Part shown: one piece after another, positions 42,737 to 52,127 of the stretch
Position numbering within the stretch: position 1 is the stretch's first letter
How the letters are laid out: each line of letters begins with the position of its first letter
Program-made: the position numbers and the translations under genes
Assembly: GCA_963169355.1 (NCBI GenBank)
Contig: CAUJCR010000047.1
Span: 49,112-113,111, forward strand
Direction of reading: 5' to 3'
Source: Bacteroidota bacterium
Lineage (GTDB): Bacteria > Bacteroidota > Bacteroidia > B-17B0 > Aurantibacillaceae
Length of the DNA stretch: 64,000 nt
The notes under the pieces: generated by a model
Told to the model about the DNA's origin: nothing
Databases searched by the model: none
The model's input: only the letters and a program-made list of their open reading frames with translations

Positions 42737-45169
42737 ATGAAAAAAATCTTATTATCTTTATTTGTCGTTGTATGCTTTTTACAAATTCAGGCTCAGGTAC
42801 AAATTAAAGTAGCTGTTAAAAGTGTGGCTGTTTCTTCAAACATAAATTGTGATGCAGGTCCAGATAATAGCGATTTTATGTTTGAGTTTAAAGCCACTGA
42901 TAATTCACCAGCAGCTAACAGCAATAATTCACCTGTAACTGGCATAATTGGAGCTTGCAACTATGTTTTTATCAATAATAATAATGGCCCTTTTTCTTGT
43001 AGCCCTACAGCAACTAATGGCGCTGTATTCTCTCCTGCCACAGGTGAGTTTTTCAACCATACGTATTTATGTAAAAGCGACATACCCAGCCAATTAAGCA
43101 TAACATGGACAGGCTATGAAAATGATGATATTTCAACTCCTGCTACTAATTCAGGCTCCATTCAAGGCTCATTTACTCCTCAAATAATGACTTATACAGT
43201 GCCTACCGCAAATGGCACTTACACCACACAATATATTCAAACTTCAAGTGATGGCTCTTGCCCTCAAACTTATATCATCGCCTTTGAAGTTGAAAAAACA
43301 ACCGGTTCTTATTTACCTATCGCATTAGATGAGATAGAAGATGTGGTCATTTGTACTAGCGCATCCAACGCAACATTAACTGCAAATACACACGATGGCA
43401 ATGCACCTATTACATACGACTGGAGTAATGATGGCATAGGCGATAATGATGATAATGCCTCAATAAACAATTTACCTGGAGGCACCTATACAATAGTAGT
43501 AAAAGATGCTATGAATTGTACAGATACAACCACTACAACAGTTATTGAAGTGAATGCACCAGTGTCAATTCCAGGTTTCTCAACCTCTACTAACTCTGTT
43601 TGTACCAATCAAACAAATGTGCCTTTCTCTGTAGCTACACAAAGTAACGTAACTTTTTATTGGAGTTATACTGGCATGGGTTGTGTGATTAATGGTAGTG
43701 GCAATGCTGTTAATTTAAGCTTTTTAGATTTTGCAACTACAGGAACGCTAAGCGTATATGCCCAAAATGGCTGTTCATCAACAAATACCGTCTCTACTGT
43801 AATTAATGTACTACAAAGCCCTAGCGTTACAATAAGTGGTAATATTACCATGTGCGATAACGAACAACAAGTAATTACCGCATCAGGTGCCGACACGTAC
43901 ACTTGGAGTACTGGAGCAAATACCGCCACAACCGTTGTAACCCCTACCACTACAACTATTTATACAGTTTCTGCTACAACAGCAACGAATGGTTGTATCT
44001 CTACCGAAACATTTACCATTAACACCATTCCAAGTCCTACGCTCCAAATAAGTGGTTCCACAGTGGCAATTTGCCCTGGTCAAACGGTTTCTGTATCAGC
44101 ATCAGGTAATGGTAATTTGTTTTTTTGGAGTGATGGTTTTATGGGTGCTGTACATACACTCACCGCCAACACATCCACTACAATTTATACCGTAACGACA
44201 ACTTTCACCAATTCTTGTTTTGCCCAAAAAACTTATACACTTAATTCATTACCTAAACCAAATTTAAGTATTACGGGTTCAACTATAATTTGTACTGGAA
44301 ATTCCACAACCCTTACCGCCAGTGGAGCAGACAACTATTTATGGAGTGATGCTACAACCACTGCAACTAATGTTTTAAGCCCATCAAGCACGACAACTAT
44401 TGGCATTGTTGGTACATTTACAAATGGATGTAGCGACGAGGTTATTAAAACTATTAGTGTTTTAAGTCCACCAACTGTAACAATTACAGGAGGTGACACC
44501 ATCTGCGAAGGGAAATTTGTAACTCTAATAGCAAATGCAACTGGCGCCACAAGTTTTGGATGGAATTCTGGTGCTGTAAACGACACTATTTCAGTTTCAC
44601 CATTGGGTACGTTTAACTATATTGTAACTGTAAGTAATGGTGGTTGCACTGCTGTAGATTCTCATTTGGTACATGTAAATTTAATACCAACTGTTGATTT
44701 TGTAGTTACCAATACCTTACTATGTACGAGCGATGCGGTAATTACATTTACGGCAAACCCTTCTGGTGGTATTTTCTCTGGAACTGGTGTTTCTGGAAAC
44801 ACTTTTGACCCAGCCATAGGGGCAGGAACTTATGTTATTAACTATGATGTAACAGCCAGTAATGGCTGCTTAGCTACTGGTACACAAACCATTCAGGTAG
44901 ATATATGTACTGGGATAAATAATCATACAATAAACGATTTACAAATTCAATACTTTCCTAATCCGTTTAAAGATAAAATTACCATTCAATCTACTAAAGA
45001 AATACATACATTACTAATGTATGATTACTCTGGGAAATTAGTTAGAATAATAGAAACAGCGTCAAACATCGTTGAATTAAATACAAGCGAATTGTCGAAT
45101 GGGCTTTATACACTAACTGTAATTACAAACGACAAAGCCATATACAACACTAAAATAATTAAACAGTAA
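42737..45169 (+). CDS. T9SS-secreted protein with Ig-like repeats
   Basis: 810 residues from ATG 42737, which starts a signal peptide (KKILLSLFVVVCFLQIQAQ); the TTG-derived longer form has no signal logic and overlaps the preceding terminator. Contains an N-terminal beta domain (about 20-195), a SprB-like module (DWSNDGIGDNDDN ... YTIVVKDAMNC), then about five Ig/PKD-like repeats of about 80 residues with recurring 'Y-x-W-S-x-x-A-T-x-T' and C pairs (about 270-690), and a type A sorting domain (IQYFPNPFKDKITIQS ... GLYTLTVITN). Likely an adhesin or surface structural protein. The neighbour at 8478 is a relative in architecture. Confidence 0.85.
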   Translation: MKKILLSLFVVVCFLQIQAQVQIKVAVKSVAVSSNINCDAGPDNSDFMFEFKATDNSPAANSNNSPVTGIIGACNYVFINNNNGPFSCSPTATNGAVFSPATGEFFNHTYLCKSDIPSQLSITWTGYENDDISTPATNSGSIQGSFTPQIMTYTVPTANGTYTTQYIQTSSDGSCPQTYIIAFEVEKTTGSYLPIALDEIEDVVICTSASNATLTANTHDGNAPITYDWSNDGIGDNDDNASINNLPGGTYTIVVKDAMNCTDTTTTTVIEVNAPVSIPGFSTSTNSVCTNQTNVPFSVATQSNVTFYWSYTGMGCVINGSGNAVNLSFLDFATTGTLSVYAQNGCSSTNTVSTVINVLQSPSVTISGNITMCDNEQQVITASGADTYTWSTGANTATTVVTPTTTTIYTVSATTATNGCISTETFTINTIPSPTLQISGSTVAICPGQTVSVSASGNGNLFFWSDGFMGAVHTLTANTSTTIYTVTTTFTNSCFAQKTYTLNSLPKPNLSITGSTIICTGNSTTLTASGADNYLWSDATTTATNVLSPSSTTTIGIVGTFTNGCSDEVIKTISVLSPPTVTITGGDTICEGKFVTLIANATGATSFGWNSGAVNDTISVSPLGTFNYIVTVSNGGCTAVDSHLVHVNLIPTVDFVVTNTLLCTSDAVITFTANPSGGIFSGTGVSGNTFDPAIGAGTYVINYDVTASNGCLATGTQTIQVDICTGINNHTINDLQIQYFPNPFKDKITIQSTKEIHTLLMYDYSGKLVRIIETASNIVELNTSELSNGLYTLTVITNDKAIYNTKIIKQ

Positions 45170-45242
45170 TTATTTCACTAAAGTATATTACAACCGCTTT
45201 TGATTTTATAGTTTGGCTTTTACATTTTGAGTTATATAACAT

Positions 45243-45274
45243 CAAATTATTAGGTGTTATCATCTGATAATTTG
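45243..45274. repeat. AT-rich inverted repeat in the kdsA leader
   Basis: CAAATTAT and ATAATTTG are perfect 8-bp arms around a 16-base spacer, about 110 bases upstream of kdsA; GTTAT also recurs on both outer sides. It could be the weak terminator of the preceding gene. The rest of 45170-45383 holds nothing else recognisable. Confidence 0.35.
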
Positions 45275-45383
45275 GTTATAACTAATCTTGCATAAGCCTA
45301 TATGGTTTCACAAAATTTAAGTAACTTGCAATTAAAATTAATGCACCTTTGTAAGGTAAAAAAATCAATTAGTACAACATAAT

Positions 45384-46217
45384 ATGACAAAGAAAATAGT
45401 AAAAGTAGGTGATATTGAATGTGGCACAAAAGAGTTATTTCTTATTTCTGGGCCATGTGTTATTGAGGAAGAATCCATCATGATGAAAACTGCTGAGAAA
45501 TTAAAAGAAGTTTCTGAGCGTTTAAACATTAAAGTAATTTATAAATCTTCATTCACTAAAGATAACCGTAGTAGTTTAAGTTACTACAAAGGACCTGGAT
45601 TAATTAAGGGGTGCGAAATGCTTGGAAAAATTAAACAACAATTTGGTTTTCCTGTGTTAACCGACATTCATTCTCACGACCAAGCAGCGGCTGCGGCAGA
45701 AGTGTGTGATGTATTACAAATACCCGCTTATTTATGTATGCAAAGTTCTTTATTAGAGGCTTCGGCAAAAACAGGGCGAGTAATTAATATTAAACATGGT
45801 CAGTTTTTAGCTCCCGACAACATGAAACATCCAGCTCAAAAATGTGTAGATGCTGGAAATGACCAAATTATCTTAACCGAGCGTGGTTATGTGTTTGGAT
45901 ATAATGACTTAATTGTTGATCCTCGTGCCTTTTATCACATGAATAATATTGGTTTTCCAGTGGTATTTGATGTAACCCATTGTGTGCGTAAATACGGTAT
46001 TCCAAGTTCTGATAAAAAAGGAGGTGCTAGAGAATTTTTACCTGTATTAGCAAGAGCTGGAGCAGCAAGTGGCATTGATGGTATGTTTATAGAAACACAT
46101 CCTGAACCAGAAAAAGCCTTATGCGATGCCGCCTCTCAATTATGCGTATATGATTTAGAAGAATTTCTTAAACCAATTATTGAATTGCACCAAGTAGAAG
46201 TAAAATACCGTTCTTAA
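45384..46217 (+). CDS. kdsA: 3-deoxy-8-phosphooctulonate synthase
   Basis: Condenses phosphoenolpyruvate with arabinose-5-phosphate to Kdo-8-phosphate, for lipopolysaccharide core. The 277 residues show ISGPCVIEEE (PEP site), KSSFTKDNRSS, PVLTDIHSHDQ, VLQIPAYLCMQ, NIKHGQFLAP, LTERGYVFGYNDL and DVTHCVRKYG, all diagnostic. Full length, starting at ATG 45384. Its product serves the same outer-membrane pathway as lpxK at 31.8 kb. Confidence 0.97.
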   Translation: MTKKIVKVGDIECGTKELFLISGPCVIEEESIMMKTAEKLKEVSERLNIKVIYKSSFTKDNRSSLSYYKGPGLIKGCEMLGKIKQQFGFPVLTDIHSHDQAAAAAEVCDVLQIPAYLCMQSSLLEASAKTGRVINIKHGQFLAPDNMKHPAQKCVDAGNDQIILTERGYVFGYNDLIVDPRAFYHMNNIGFPVVFDVTHCVRKYGIPSSDKKGGAREFLPVLARAGAASGIDGMFIETHPEPEKALCDAASQLCVYDLEEFLKPIIELHQVEVKYRS

Positions 46218-46251
46218 TAATCAACCTTGTTTAATCATAAAAACAAAAAAC

Positions 46252-46656
46252 ATGAAAAAGTTAATTTTAATTTTAGTTGCAGCATTTGTAAGTTCTGCTG
46301 TATCCGCACAAAGTCTTTATATTAAAGGTAGCAAAAAAGGTGAAATTGAAAATGATGGCGATGTATATATTGGTGGTTCTAAAAAAGGACAGATAGAAAG
46401 CGATGGTGATGTGTATGTTGGTGGTTCGAAAAAAGGACAAATAGAAAGTGATGGCGATATTTATATGAACGGAAGTAAAGTGGGGCAAATAGAAAGCGAT
46501 GGCGATGTTTATAAAAATGGAAGCAAAATAGGCGTTATCGAATCTGATGGCGATATTTATAGAAATGGTAGTAAAATAGGAGAATGTAAAAATGTGCGAA
46601 AAGAATGGGTAGCTGCCGTTGTTTTCTTCTTCTTTATTGAAGATTTAGCCTATTAA
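46252..46656 (+). CDS. Small exported protein of tandem 16-residue repeats
   Basis: 134 residues with a signal peptide (ending SAVSAQ) and then six to seven tandem units of about 16 residues of the form 'G-S-K-x-G-x-I-E-S-D-G-D-(V/I)-Y-x-x' (about 24-118), closing with a hydrophobic tail VAAVVFFFFIEDLAY. The regular spacing suggests a small beta-solenoid. The repeats are also similar in DNA (GATGGCGATGTTTAT-like units every 48 bases), pointing to recent tandem duplication and possible length variation. Function unknown; I cannot name a family with certainty. Confidence 0.75.
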   Translation: MKKLILILVAAFVSSAVSAQSLYIKGSKKGEIENDGDVYIGGSKKGQIESDGDVYVGGSKKGQIESDGDIYMNGSKVGQIESDGDVYKNGSKIGVIESDGDIYRNGSKIGECKNVRKEWVAAVVFFFFIEDLAY

Positions 46657-46686
46657 CAAAGCTAAACACATCTACTACATCATTCT

Positions 46687-47184
46687 ATGAAAATTTCGAG
46701 TATAGTTGCTACTTCTTTAAATCATGCTATTGGTAAAAACAACCAGTTGTTGTGGCATTTACCCGCCGATTTAAAATTTTTTAAAACTACCACAATGGGC
46801 TGTCCTGTGGTGATGGGTCGAAAAACCTTTCAATCTATAGGGCGAGTGTTGCCCGGTAGAAAAAATGTAGTGATAACAAGAGACACATCTTTTAATTCAA
46901 ACCATGAGTTTGACATACTTATAGCAACTAGTTTACAAGAAGCCTTTAAATTACTTGCCAATGAGTCTCAAATTTTTATTATTGGTGGCGGTGAAATATA
47001 CAAGCAATCTATGGACTTAGTTGATAATATTTACTTAACCAAAGTACACACCACCATAGAAGGCGATGTGTATTTTCCAGTAATTAACCCTCAACAATTT
47101 CAGTTAGTATGGGAGGAAGCACACCAAGCCGACGAAAAAAATCAATACAACTATACGTTTCAGAAATATGAACGTTTAAAATAA
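46687..47184 (+). CDS. folA: Dihydrofolate reductase
   Basis: NADPH-dependent reduction of dihydrofolate, 165 residues. Conserved features: IVATSLNHAIGKNNQLLWHLPADLK within the first 30 residues (active-site acidic residue in the LP-A-D motif), VVMGRKTFQSIG, LPGRKNVVITRD and IIGGGEIYKQ. Its stop overlaps the ATG of the exonuclease gene by one base, so the two are coupled. Confidence 0.97.
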   Translation: MKISSIVATSLNHAIGKNNQLLWHLPADLKFFKTTTMGCPVVMGRKTFQSIGRVLPGRKNVVITRDTSFNSNHEFDILIATSLQEAFKLLANESQIFIIGGGEIYKQSMDLVDNIYLTKVHTTIEGDVYFPVINPQQFQLVWEEAHQADEKNQYNYTFQKYERLK

Positions 47185-47888
47185 TGGAAACTAACCTACA
47201 ACATATTTTATTTTTAGATATTGAAACTGTACCCATTCATTATCAATATAGTTCATTATCGGCACCAGAAAAAGAATTGTGGGATAAAAAGTGGTTGTAC
47301 ACTAAAGATGTAACTGCCGAACAACAATATGCTAAGGCTGGTGTGTATGCCGAATTTGCCAAAGTAGTGTGTATTGGTTTAGGATTTTTTAGTGAAGGAA
47401 AATTTAGAACAAAAACCATATCGGGAGATGATGAACGAGCGCTTTTAATCGAGTTCTCAGACTTATTAGAAAAACATTTTAACTCAAAGCATCATGCTCT
47501 TTGCGCACATAACGGAAAAGAATTTGATTACCCCTTTTTATGTCGTAGAATACTAGTTAATAAATTACCTTTACCAAAATTATTACAACTACAAGGCTTA
47601 AAGCCTTGGGAAGTAAAACACTTAGACACTATGGAAATGTGGCGTTTTGGCGATATTAAAAATTTCACTTCATTAAATTTACTCGCTCACGTTTTTGGAA
47701 TTCCTTCACCTAAAGATGATATAGATGGTAGCCAAATTGCTAAAGTGTATTACGAAGAAAAAAATATTGACCGAATAAAAACTTATTGTATAAAAGATGT
47801 TATCACGTTAGCACGTATATATCAAGCCCTAAAAGGAATTGAGACTTTAAATGAGGCTGATATTATATATACATCCATACACAATTGA
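47184..47888 (+). CDS. 3'-5' exonuclease, PolB-like DEDDy type
   Basis: 234-residue stand-alone exonuclease domain. Exo I FLDIETVP (Asp and Glu), Exo II HNGKEFDYPFL (Asp), and Exo III YCIKDVITLARIY with the final Asp and a Tyr-type spacing match the family of predicted PolB-like 3'-5' exonucleases. Acts on DNA or RNA; the true substrate is unknown. Coupled to folA. Confidence 0.87.
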   Translation: METNLQHILFLDIETVPIHYQYSSLSAPEKELWDKKWLYTKDVTAEQQYAKAGVYAEFAKVVCIGLGFFSEGKFRTKTISGDDERALLIEFSDLLEKHFNSKHHALCAHNGKEFDYPFLCRRILVNKLPLPKLLQLQGLKPWEVKHLDTMEMWRFGDIKNFTSLNLLAHVFGIPSPKDDIDGSQIAKVYYEEKNIDRIKTYCIKDVITLARIYQALKGIETLNEADIIYTSIHN

Positions 47889-47908
47889 AACAAGCAAATT
47901 AAATAGGA

Positions 47909-48907
47909 ATGAATCAAACTCACAAAATAGCAGTAATAGGCAGTGGTAGTTGGGCAACAGCATTGGTTAAGATTTTATGTAATAATGTTTCTCAAATAAA
48001 TTGGTACTTAAGAAACGAGCAAGATATTGCTCATATCAAACAATATGGTCATAATCCTCGTTACCTCAATTCAGTGCAGTTTGATGTGCAAAAATTAAAT
48101 CTCACTTCAAATCTAGAGGCTTGTCTTTCAAATTCTGATATTGTTATTTTAGCCGTTCCATCAGCATTTATACACACCGTTTTAAGTTCTTTACCTAATA
48201 CCTGCTTTAAAGGCAAAAAGGTTTTTTCAGCAATTAAAGGCATTGTACCTGAGTACAACTTAATTGTTGGTGAATACTTAAATAGTCAATACCATGTACC
48301 TTTTGAAGACATTGGTGTTATTACAGGACCTTGCCATGCAGAGGAAGTAGCTTTAGAAAGATTATCTTATTTAACCATTGCTTGTAGTCAACTATCTAAT
48401 GCAGAGTTATTGTCTTCATACATGCGATGTCGTTATATCAAATGCAATAGCAGCGATGATATTTACGGTACCGAATTATCGGCAGTTCTTAAAAATGTAG
48501 TAGCCGTTGCTGGAGGTATTTGTCGTGGATTAGGCTATGGTGATAACTTCTTAGCAGTATTGGTTAGTAATGCCATACAAGAAATAAAACGTTTTGTAGA
48601 TGCCGTACATCCTATAGAAAGAGATATTAAAGATTCGGCTTATTTGGGCGATTTATTAGTAACAGCTTATTCGCAGTTTAGTCGCAATCGTATGTTTGGT
48701 AGCATGTTAGGCAAAGGTTATAGCGTACAGCAAGCCCAAGTTGAAATGAATATGATTGCCGAAGGTTATTACGCTGTAAAGTGTGTTGTAGAAATTAATA
48801 AAAAATACCAAGTTGATATGCCTATTACTACAGCAGTATTCAACATCATCTACAACAAAAAACCAGCTCGTGCCGAAATGGAATTACTGGCAGAAAAATT
48901 AGCATAA
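47909..48907 (+). CDS. gpsA: Glycerol-3-phosphate dehydrogenase [NAD(P)+]
   Basis: Makes sn-glycerol-3-phosphate from dihydroxyacetone phosphate for phospholipids. 332 residues with the Rossmann motif VIGSGSWATALVKIL (about 9-23), VPSAF, FSAIKGIVPE, ITGPCHAEEV, catalytic Lys in SAVLKNVVAVAGG and the C-terminal helical domain with GYGDN and LGKGYSV. The usual GxGxWGTA loop has SWATA here, a normal variant in Bacteroidota. Confidence 0.95.
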   Translation: MNQTHKIAVIGSGSWATALVKILCNNVSQINWYLRNEQDIAHIKQYGHNPRYLNSVQFDVQKLNLTSNLEACLSNSDIVILAVPSAFIHTVLSSLPNTCFKGKKVFSAIKGIVPEYNLIVGEYLNSQYHVPFEDIGVITGPCHAEEVALERLSYLTIACSQLSNAELLSSYMRCRYIKCNSSDDIYGTELSAVLKNVVAVAGGICRGLGYGDNFLAVLVSNAIQEIKRFVDAVHPIERDIKDSAYLGDLLVTAYSQFSRNRMFGSMLGKGYSVQQAQVEMNMIAEGYYAVKCVVEINKKYQVDMPITTAVFNIIYNKKPARAEMELLAEKLA

Positions 48908-48918
48908 GTTTATAGCGC

Positions 48919-49335
48919 TTATTTTTTACCTCTTCCAATACTAATATTGTATCTTATACAATCCCAGTATTCTTTAGTATAACTTACAAAAATTTCTTCG
49001 CCCGCTTTAATGTTACGTGTGGCTACAATGTAACATTTATTATCTATAATTTTATAAACCGAATTATTTCTCAATCCTTTTACTCTTCCAATTCCTGCTG
49101 CATCATTGGCATAACGTGCTTTGTGTTGGGGCGTGTTAAAAGCATCTATACATCGTTTTTTATTAATAAAGAATAGATATCCATCCTCATCTCTCTCCAC
49201 TCTTTTTTCATATTCTTTCCAATCAATAATTTCGCCTTTATATTCAATAATAAGCGTGCCTTTTTTAATATCTTTTTTTGTAAATAAGCCTTTTCCAGAA
49301 TTAGGCAATTGCGATGTTTTTACTTCTAATGACAT
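48919..49335 (-). CDS. SET-domain protein
   Basis: 138 residues from ATG 49335. It has the core SET fold: LPNSGKGLFTKKDIKKGTLIIEY at the start, CIDAF, ARYANDAAG (the N-x-x motif of the SAM pocket) and AGEEIFVSYTKEYW at the end. Bacterial SET proteins of this small type are presumed lysine methyltransferases, target unknown. A -7 element ends 8 bases before this ATG, so the longer upstream frame is not used. It converges with gpsA. Confidence 0.85.
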   Translation of the reverse strand: MSLEVKTSQLPNSGKGLFTKKDIKKGTLIIEYKGEIIDWKEYEKRVERDEDGYLFFINKKRCIDAFNTPQHKARYANDAAGIGRVKGLRNNSVYKIIDNKCYIVATRNIKAGEEIFVSYTKEYWDCIRYNISIGRGKK

Positions 49336-49342
49336 AGGACGG

Positions 49343-49350
49343 CAAAGATA
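49343..49350 (-). promoter_or_regulatory. Bacteroidota -7 promoter element for the SET gene
   Basis: CAAAGATA on the plus strand reads TATCTTTG on the minus strand, 7 bases upstream of the ATG at 49335. It implies an almost leaderless message and fixes the start. Confidence 0.55.
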
Positions 49351-49374
49351 ATAGCAAAGTTGATATAACAAACA

Positions 49375-49404
49375 AAAAGCCATCTGAAAATTCAGATGGC
49401 TTTT
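49375..49404 (-). terminator. Rho-independent terminator of ahcY
   Basis: AAAAGCCATCTGAA and TTCAGATGGCTTTT form a perfect 14-bp stem around AA, with A- and T-runs on the two sides, 24 bases beyond the ahcY stop. It also insulates the SET promoter from ahcY transcription. Confidence 0.92.
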
Positions 49405-49428
49405 CTACATTTTAATAACAAGTTTTAA

Positions 49429-50748
49429 TTAGTAGCGATAAGCATCAGACTTAAACGGTCCTTCGATTTTCACACCAATATAATCTGCTTGTTCTTGATT
49501 TAAAGTATCTAATTCAGCACCTATTTTACCTAAATGTAAACGAGCTACTTTTTCATCTAAATGTTTTGGTAATACATATACTTTTTTCTCGTATGCAGAC
49601 GTATTAGTCCAAAGTTCTAATTGAGCTAATGTTTGGTTTGTGAACGAGTTACTCATTACAAAACTTGGATGACCTGTAGCACAACCTAAGTTTACTAAAC
49701 GACCTTCTGCTAACACAATAATGTCTTTTCCGTTAATGGTATATTTATCTACTTGAGGCTTAATCGTATCTTTTGTTTTACCATAAGTTTTATTTAACCA
49801 AGCCATATCAATTTCAGTATCAAAATGCCCAATGTTACAAACAATAGCACCATGTTTCATGCTTTCAAAATGACGGCCTACAATGATATCTTTATTACCA
49901 GTAGTAGTAACTAAAATATCGGCAATTTTTGCGGCATTATCCATTTTCATTACTTGGTAACCATCCATACAAGCTTGTAATGCACAAATTGGATCGATTT
50001 CAGTAACAATAACACGAACACCTTGCGATGATAATGATTGTGCTGAACCTTTACCAACATCTCCATAACCAGCAACAACGGCTACTTTACCAGCTAACAT
50101 AATATCAGTAGCTCTACGAATAGCATCTACTAACGACTCACGACAACCGTATTTATTATCAAATTTCGATTTTGTTACTGAATCATTTACGTTAATAGCT
50201 GGTAATAATAAAGTACCATTTTTCATACGCTCGTATAAGCGGTGAACACCTGTAGTAGTTTCTTCTGATAAACCTTTAATACCAGCGGCTAATTCAGGGT
50301 ATTTATCAAACACCATATTGGTTAAATCGCCGCCATCATCTAAAATCATATTTAATGGTTTACGATCTTCGCCAAACCATAAAGTTTGTTCAATACACCA
50401 GTCAAACTCTTCGGCAGTCATGCCTTTCCAAGCATACACTTGAATACCAGCGGCTGCAATAGCTGCGGCTGCATGATCTTGAGTTGAGAAAATATTACAA
50501 GAACTCCAAGTTACTTCTGCACCAAGTTCAATTAAAGTTTCAATTAAAACTGCTGTTTGAATTGTCATGTGTAAACAGCCTGCTATGCGAGCTCCTTTTA
50601 ATGGTTTTGAAGCCCCATATTCTTTACGAAGTGCCATTAAACCAGGCATTTCTTCTTCGGCTAATTTAATTTCTTTTCTACCCCACTCTGCTAATGAGAT
50701 GTCTTTTACTTTGTACGCTAAGTACTTTGATGTTGCTACTGCTGACAT
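49429..50748 (-). CDS. ahcY: S-adenosylhomocysteinase
   Basis: Hydrolyses S-adenosylhomocysteine to adenosine and homocysteine, recycling the by-product of SAM-dependent methylation. 439 residues: [21 protein letters not shown] near the start, the NAD-binding [14 protein letters not shown] (about 224-237), IVCNIGHFD, and the C-terminal signature [10 protein letters not shown] whose Lys-Tyr close the NAD site of the partner subunit. Complete. Transcribed from a promoter at 50790-50797, divergent from the downstream cluster. Confidence 0.97.
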   Translation of the reverse strand: MSAVATSKYLAYKVKDISLAEWGRKEIKLAEEEMPGLMALRKEYGASKPLKGARIAGCLHMTIQTAVLIETLIELGAEVTWSSCNIFSTQDHAAAAIAAAGIQVYAWKGMTAEEFDWCIEQTLWFGEDRKPLNMILDDGGDLTNMVFDKYPELAAGIKGLSEETTTGVHRLYERMKNGTLLLPAINVNDSVTKSKFDNKYGCRESLVDAIRRATDIMLAGKVAVVAGYGDVGKGSAQSLSSQGVRVIVTEIDPICALQACMDGYQVMKMDNAAKIADILVTTTGNKDIIVGRHFESMKHGAIVCNIGHFDTEIDMAWLNKTYGKTKDTIKPQVDKYTINGKDIIVLAEGRLVNLGCATGHPSFVMSNSFTNQTLAQLELWTNTSAYEKKVYVLPKHLDEKVARLHLGKIGAELDTLNQEQADYIGVKIEGPFKSDAYRY

Positions 50749-50789
50749 ATTTATTTGTTAATTAAAATTTTACGTTTTTTATAATCATA

Positions 50790-50797
50790 CAAAGATA
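50790..50797 (-). promoter_or_regulatory. Bacteroidota -7 promoter element for ahcY
   Basis: CAAAGATA on the plus strand is TATCTTTG on the minus strand, 41 bases upstream of the ahcY ATG. Only 5 bases separate it from an opposite-facing -7 element at 50803. Confidence 0.6.
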
Positions 50798-50802
50798 AAC
50801 TA

Positions 50803-50810
50803 TAAGTTTG
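50803..50810 (+). promoter_or_regulatory. Bacteroidota -7 promoter element for the phosphopantetheinyl transferase cluster
   Basis: TAAGTTTG matches TAnnTTTG, 19 bases before the TTG start at 50830. Back-to-back with the ahcY promoter, so the two polymerases would compete for overlapping DNA. Confidence 0.55.
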
Positions 50811-50829
50811 TAACACTCAAATATTTAGT

Positions 50830-51426
50830 TTGTTAATTTACACTGCTTTGGTAAAGGTTTTTAACATAAAAAAAGGCTTATTTTATGGCATTTTACATCT
50901 GCCACAATTTGCTACAAGCCTACAACTAAGCGCTAAACGGGAAATTGAAAAGAAAGGCTGTGCCTATTTATTACAACAACTGCTCCATAAAAATGTTGAA
51001 ATATTATATACCGAAAGCGGAAAGCCTTATCTACCTCATTCATCCATTCACTTATCTATCTCTCATTCACACGACAAACTCGCTATTATTATTAATGAAC
51101 ACGAGAAAACAGGCATTGATATTGAATTAATAAGAGACAAAGTTAAAACCATAAAATCTAAATTTTTATCGGCTGATGAATTAGCAGATGCTGGAGAAGA
51201 TACTGAAAAATTATTGATTTATTGGGCCGCCAAAGAAACATTGTATAAAATACATGGTAGTATTCAAGTGGAATTCATCAAACATTTATTTGTAAATCCG
51301 TTTACAAAACATAACTTAGGGACATTAATTGGTAAAATCAATTTATTGGGTGTGATAGAAGAATATGAATTGAGTTATCAAATAATGGAGCAATATGTAT
51401 TAGTTTATGCTTTAAAAAAAATATAA
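50830..51426 (+). CDS. 4'-phosphopantetheinyl transferase superfamily protein
   Basis: Attaches phosphopantetheine from CoA to carrier proteins. 198 residues of the Sfp/AcpT-like type with both metal/CoA motifs: HLSISHSHDKLAI, TGIDIELIRDKV (the acidic Asp/Glu pair) and YWAAKETLYKI (WxxKE-x-x-x-K). TTG 50830 is used because no ATG occurs before the conserved region and the promoter lies just upstream. It heads a tight five-gene cluster. Confidence 0.88.
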   Translation: MLIYTALVKVFNIKKGLFYGILHLPQFATSLQLSAKREIEKKGCAYLLQQLLHKNVEILYTESGKPYLPHSSIHLSISHSHDKLAIIINEHEKTGIDIELIRDKVKTIKSKFLSADELADAGEDTEKLLIYWAAKETLYKIHGSIQVEFIKHLFVNPFTKHNLGTLIGKINLLGVIEEYELSYQIMEQYVLVYALKKI

Positions 51427-51428
51427 CC

Positions 51429-52115
51429 GTGTTATCAAAACAACAGCATACCAAACTCATCGTATTAATTGACCCAGATAAATATAACCCAGCACTCGTT
51501 GAGTTGGCTAATACCTGTAAAGTGTCTTATATTTTTGTTGGAGGCAGCGTATTAAAGAAAAATAATTTAGATAAAACCATTCAGTCCATTCAATCTATTA
51601 CAAACATTCCCGTCATTATTTTTCCAGGCGACGAAACGCAAATCTCTAAACGAGCTGATGGTATTTTAATTTTATCGTTATTATCAGGTAAGAACCTTGA
51701 ATATCTTATTGGTAAGCATATTAAAGCTGCTCACCATATTAAAAAATCAGGATTAAAAACAATTCCAACGGGTTATATTTTAATAGATGGTGCTAAACAA
51801 TCAACCACTCAAAAAATAACCAAAACAAAACCGCTTAGTCTTAAAAAGGAAATTGTAACTACGGCAATTGCTGGCGAATTATTAGGAAAGCAATTAATTT
51901 ACTTAGAGGCTGGTAGTGGCGCTAAAAAAACATTAAATAGTTCGATAGTTAAAGATGTAAAAAAGAATGTTTCAATACCTGTAATAGTTGGTGGAGGCAT
52001 TGATAGTGTAGCAAAAGTAAAAGAATTATTAAAAGCCAAAGCAGATTATTTAGTAATTGGCAATGCGCTTGAACGCAATTATTTATTTTTAAAAGAACTT
52101 AATCATTTATTTTAA
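51429..52115 (+). CDS. Geranylgeranylglyceryl-phosphate synthase-like protein (PcrB/GGGPS)
   Basis: TIM-barrel prenyltransferase of the PcrB/GGGPS family, 228 residues. Features: KLIVLIDPDKYNPALVELA near the start, YIFVGGSVLKKNN, PVIIFPGDETQISKRADGIL, YLEAGSGAKKTLN (substrate anchor) and PVIVGGGIDSVAKVKELL with phosphate binding. Bacteroidota encode group II-like GGGP synthases that join a C20 prenyl chain to glycerol-1-phosphate; the cellular use in these bacteria is poorly understood. GTG start, 2 bases after the upstream stop. Confidence 0.88.
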   Translation: MLSKQQHTKLIVLIDPDKYNPALVELANTCKVSYIFVGGSVLKKNNLDKTIQSIQSITNIPVIIFPGDETQISKRADGILILSLLSGKNLEYLIGKHIKAAHHIKKSGLKTIPTGYILIDGAKQSTTQKITKTKPLSLKKEIVTTAIAGELLGKQLIYLEAGSGAKKTLNSSIVKDVKKNVSIPVIVGGGIDSVAKVKELLKAKADYLVIGNALERNYLFLKELNHLF

Positions 52116-52127
52116 ACGTTTATTACC

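Noticed and set aside
46320..46600. Regular 48-base repeats resembling a CRISPR array
   Set aside because: The repeats are in one open reading frame, have no unique spacers, and encode a tandem-repeat protein.
51990..52127. TPP riboswitch before the ThiE-like gene
   Set aside because: The gene starts 12 bases after the upstream stop and no thi-box-like CTGAGA or ACCTG pairs are seen.
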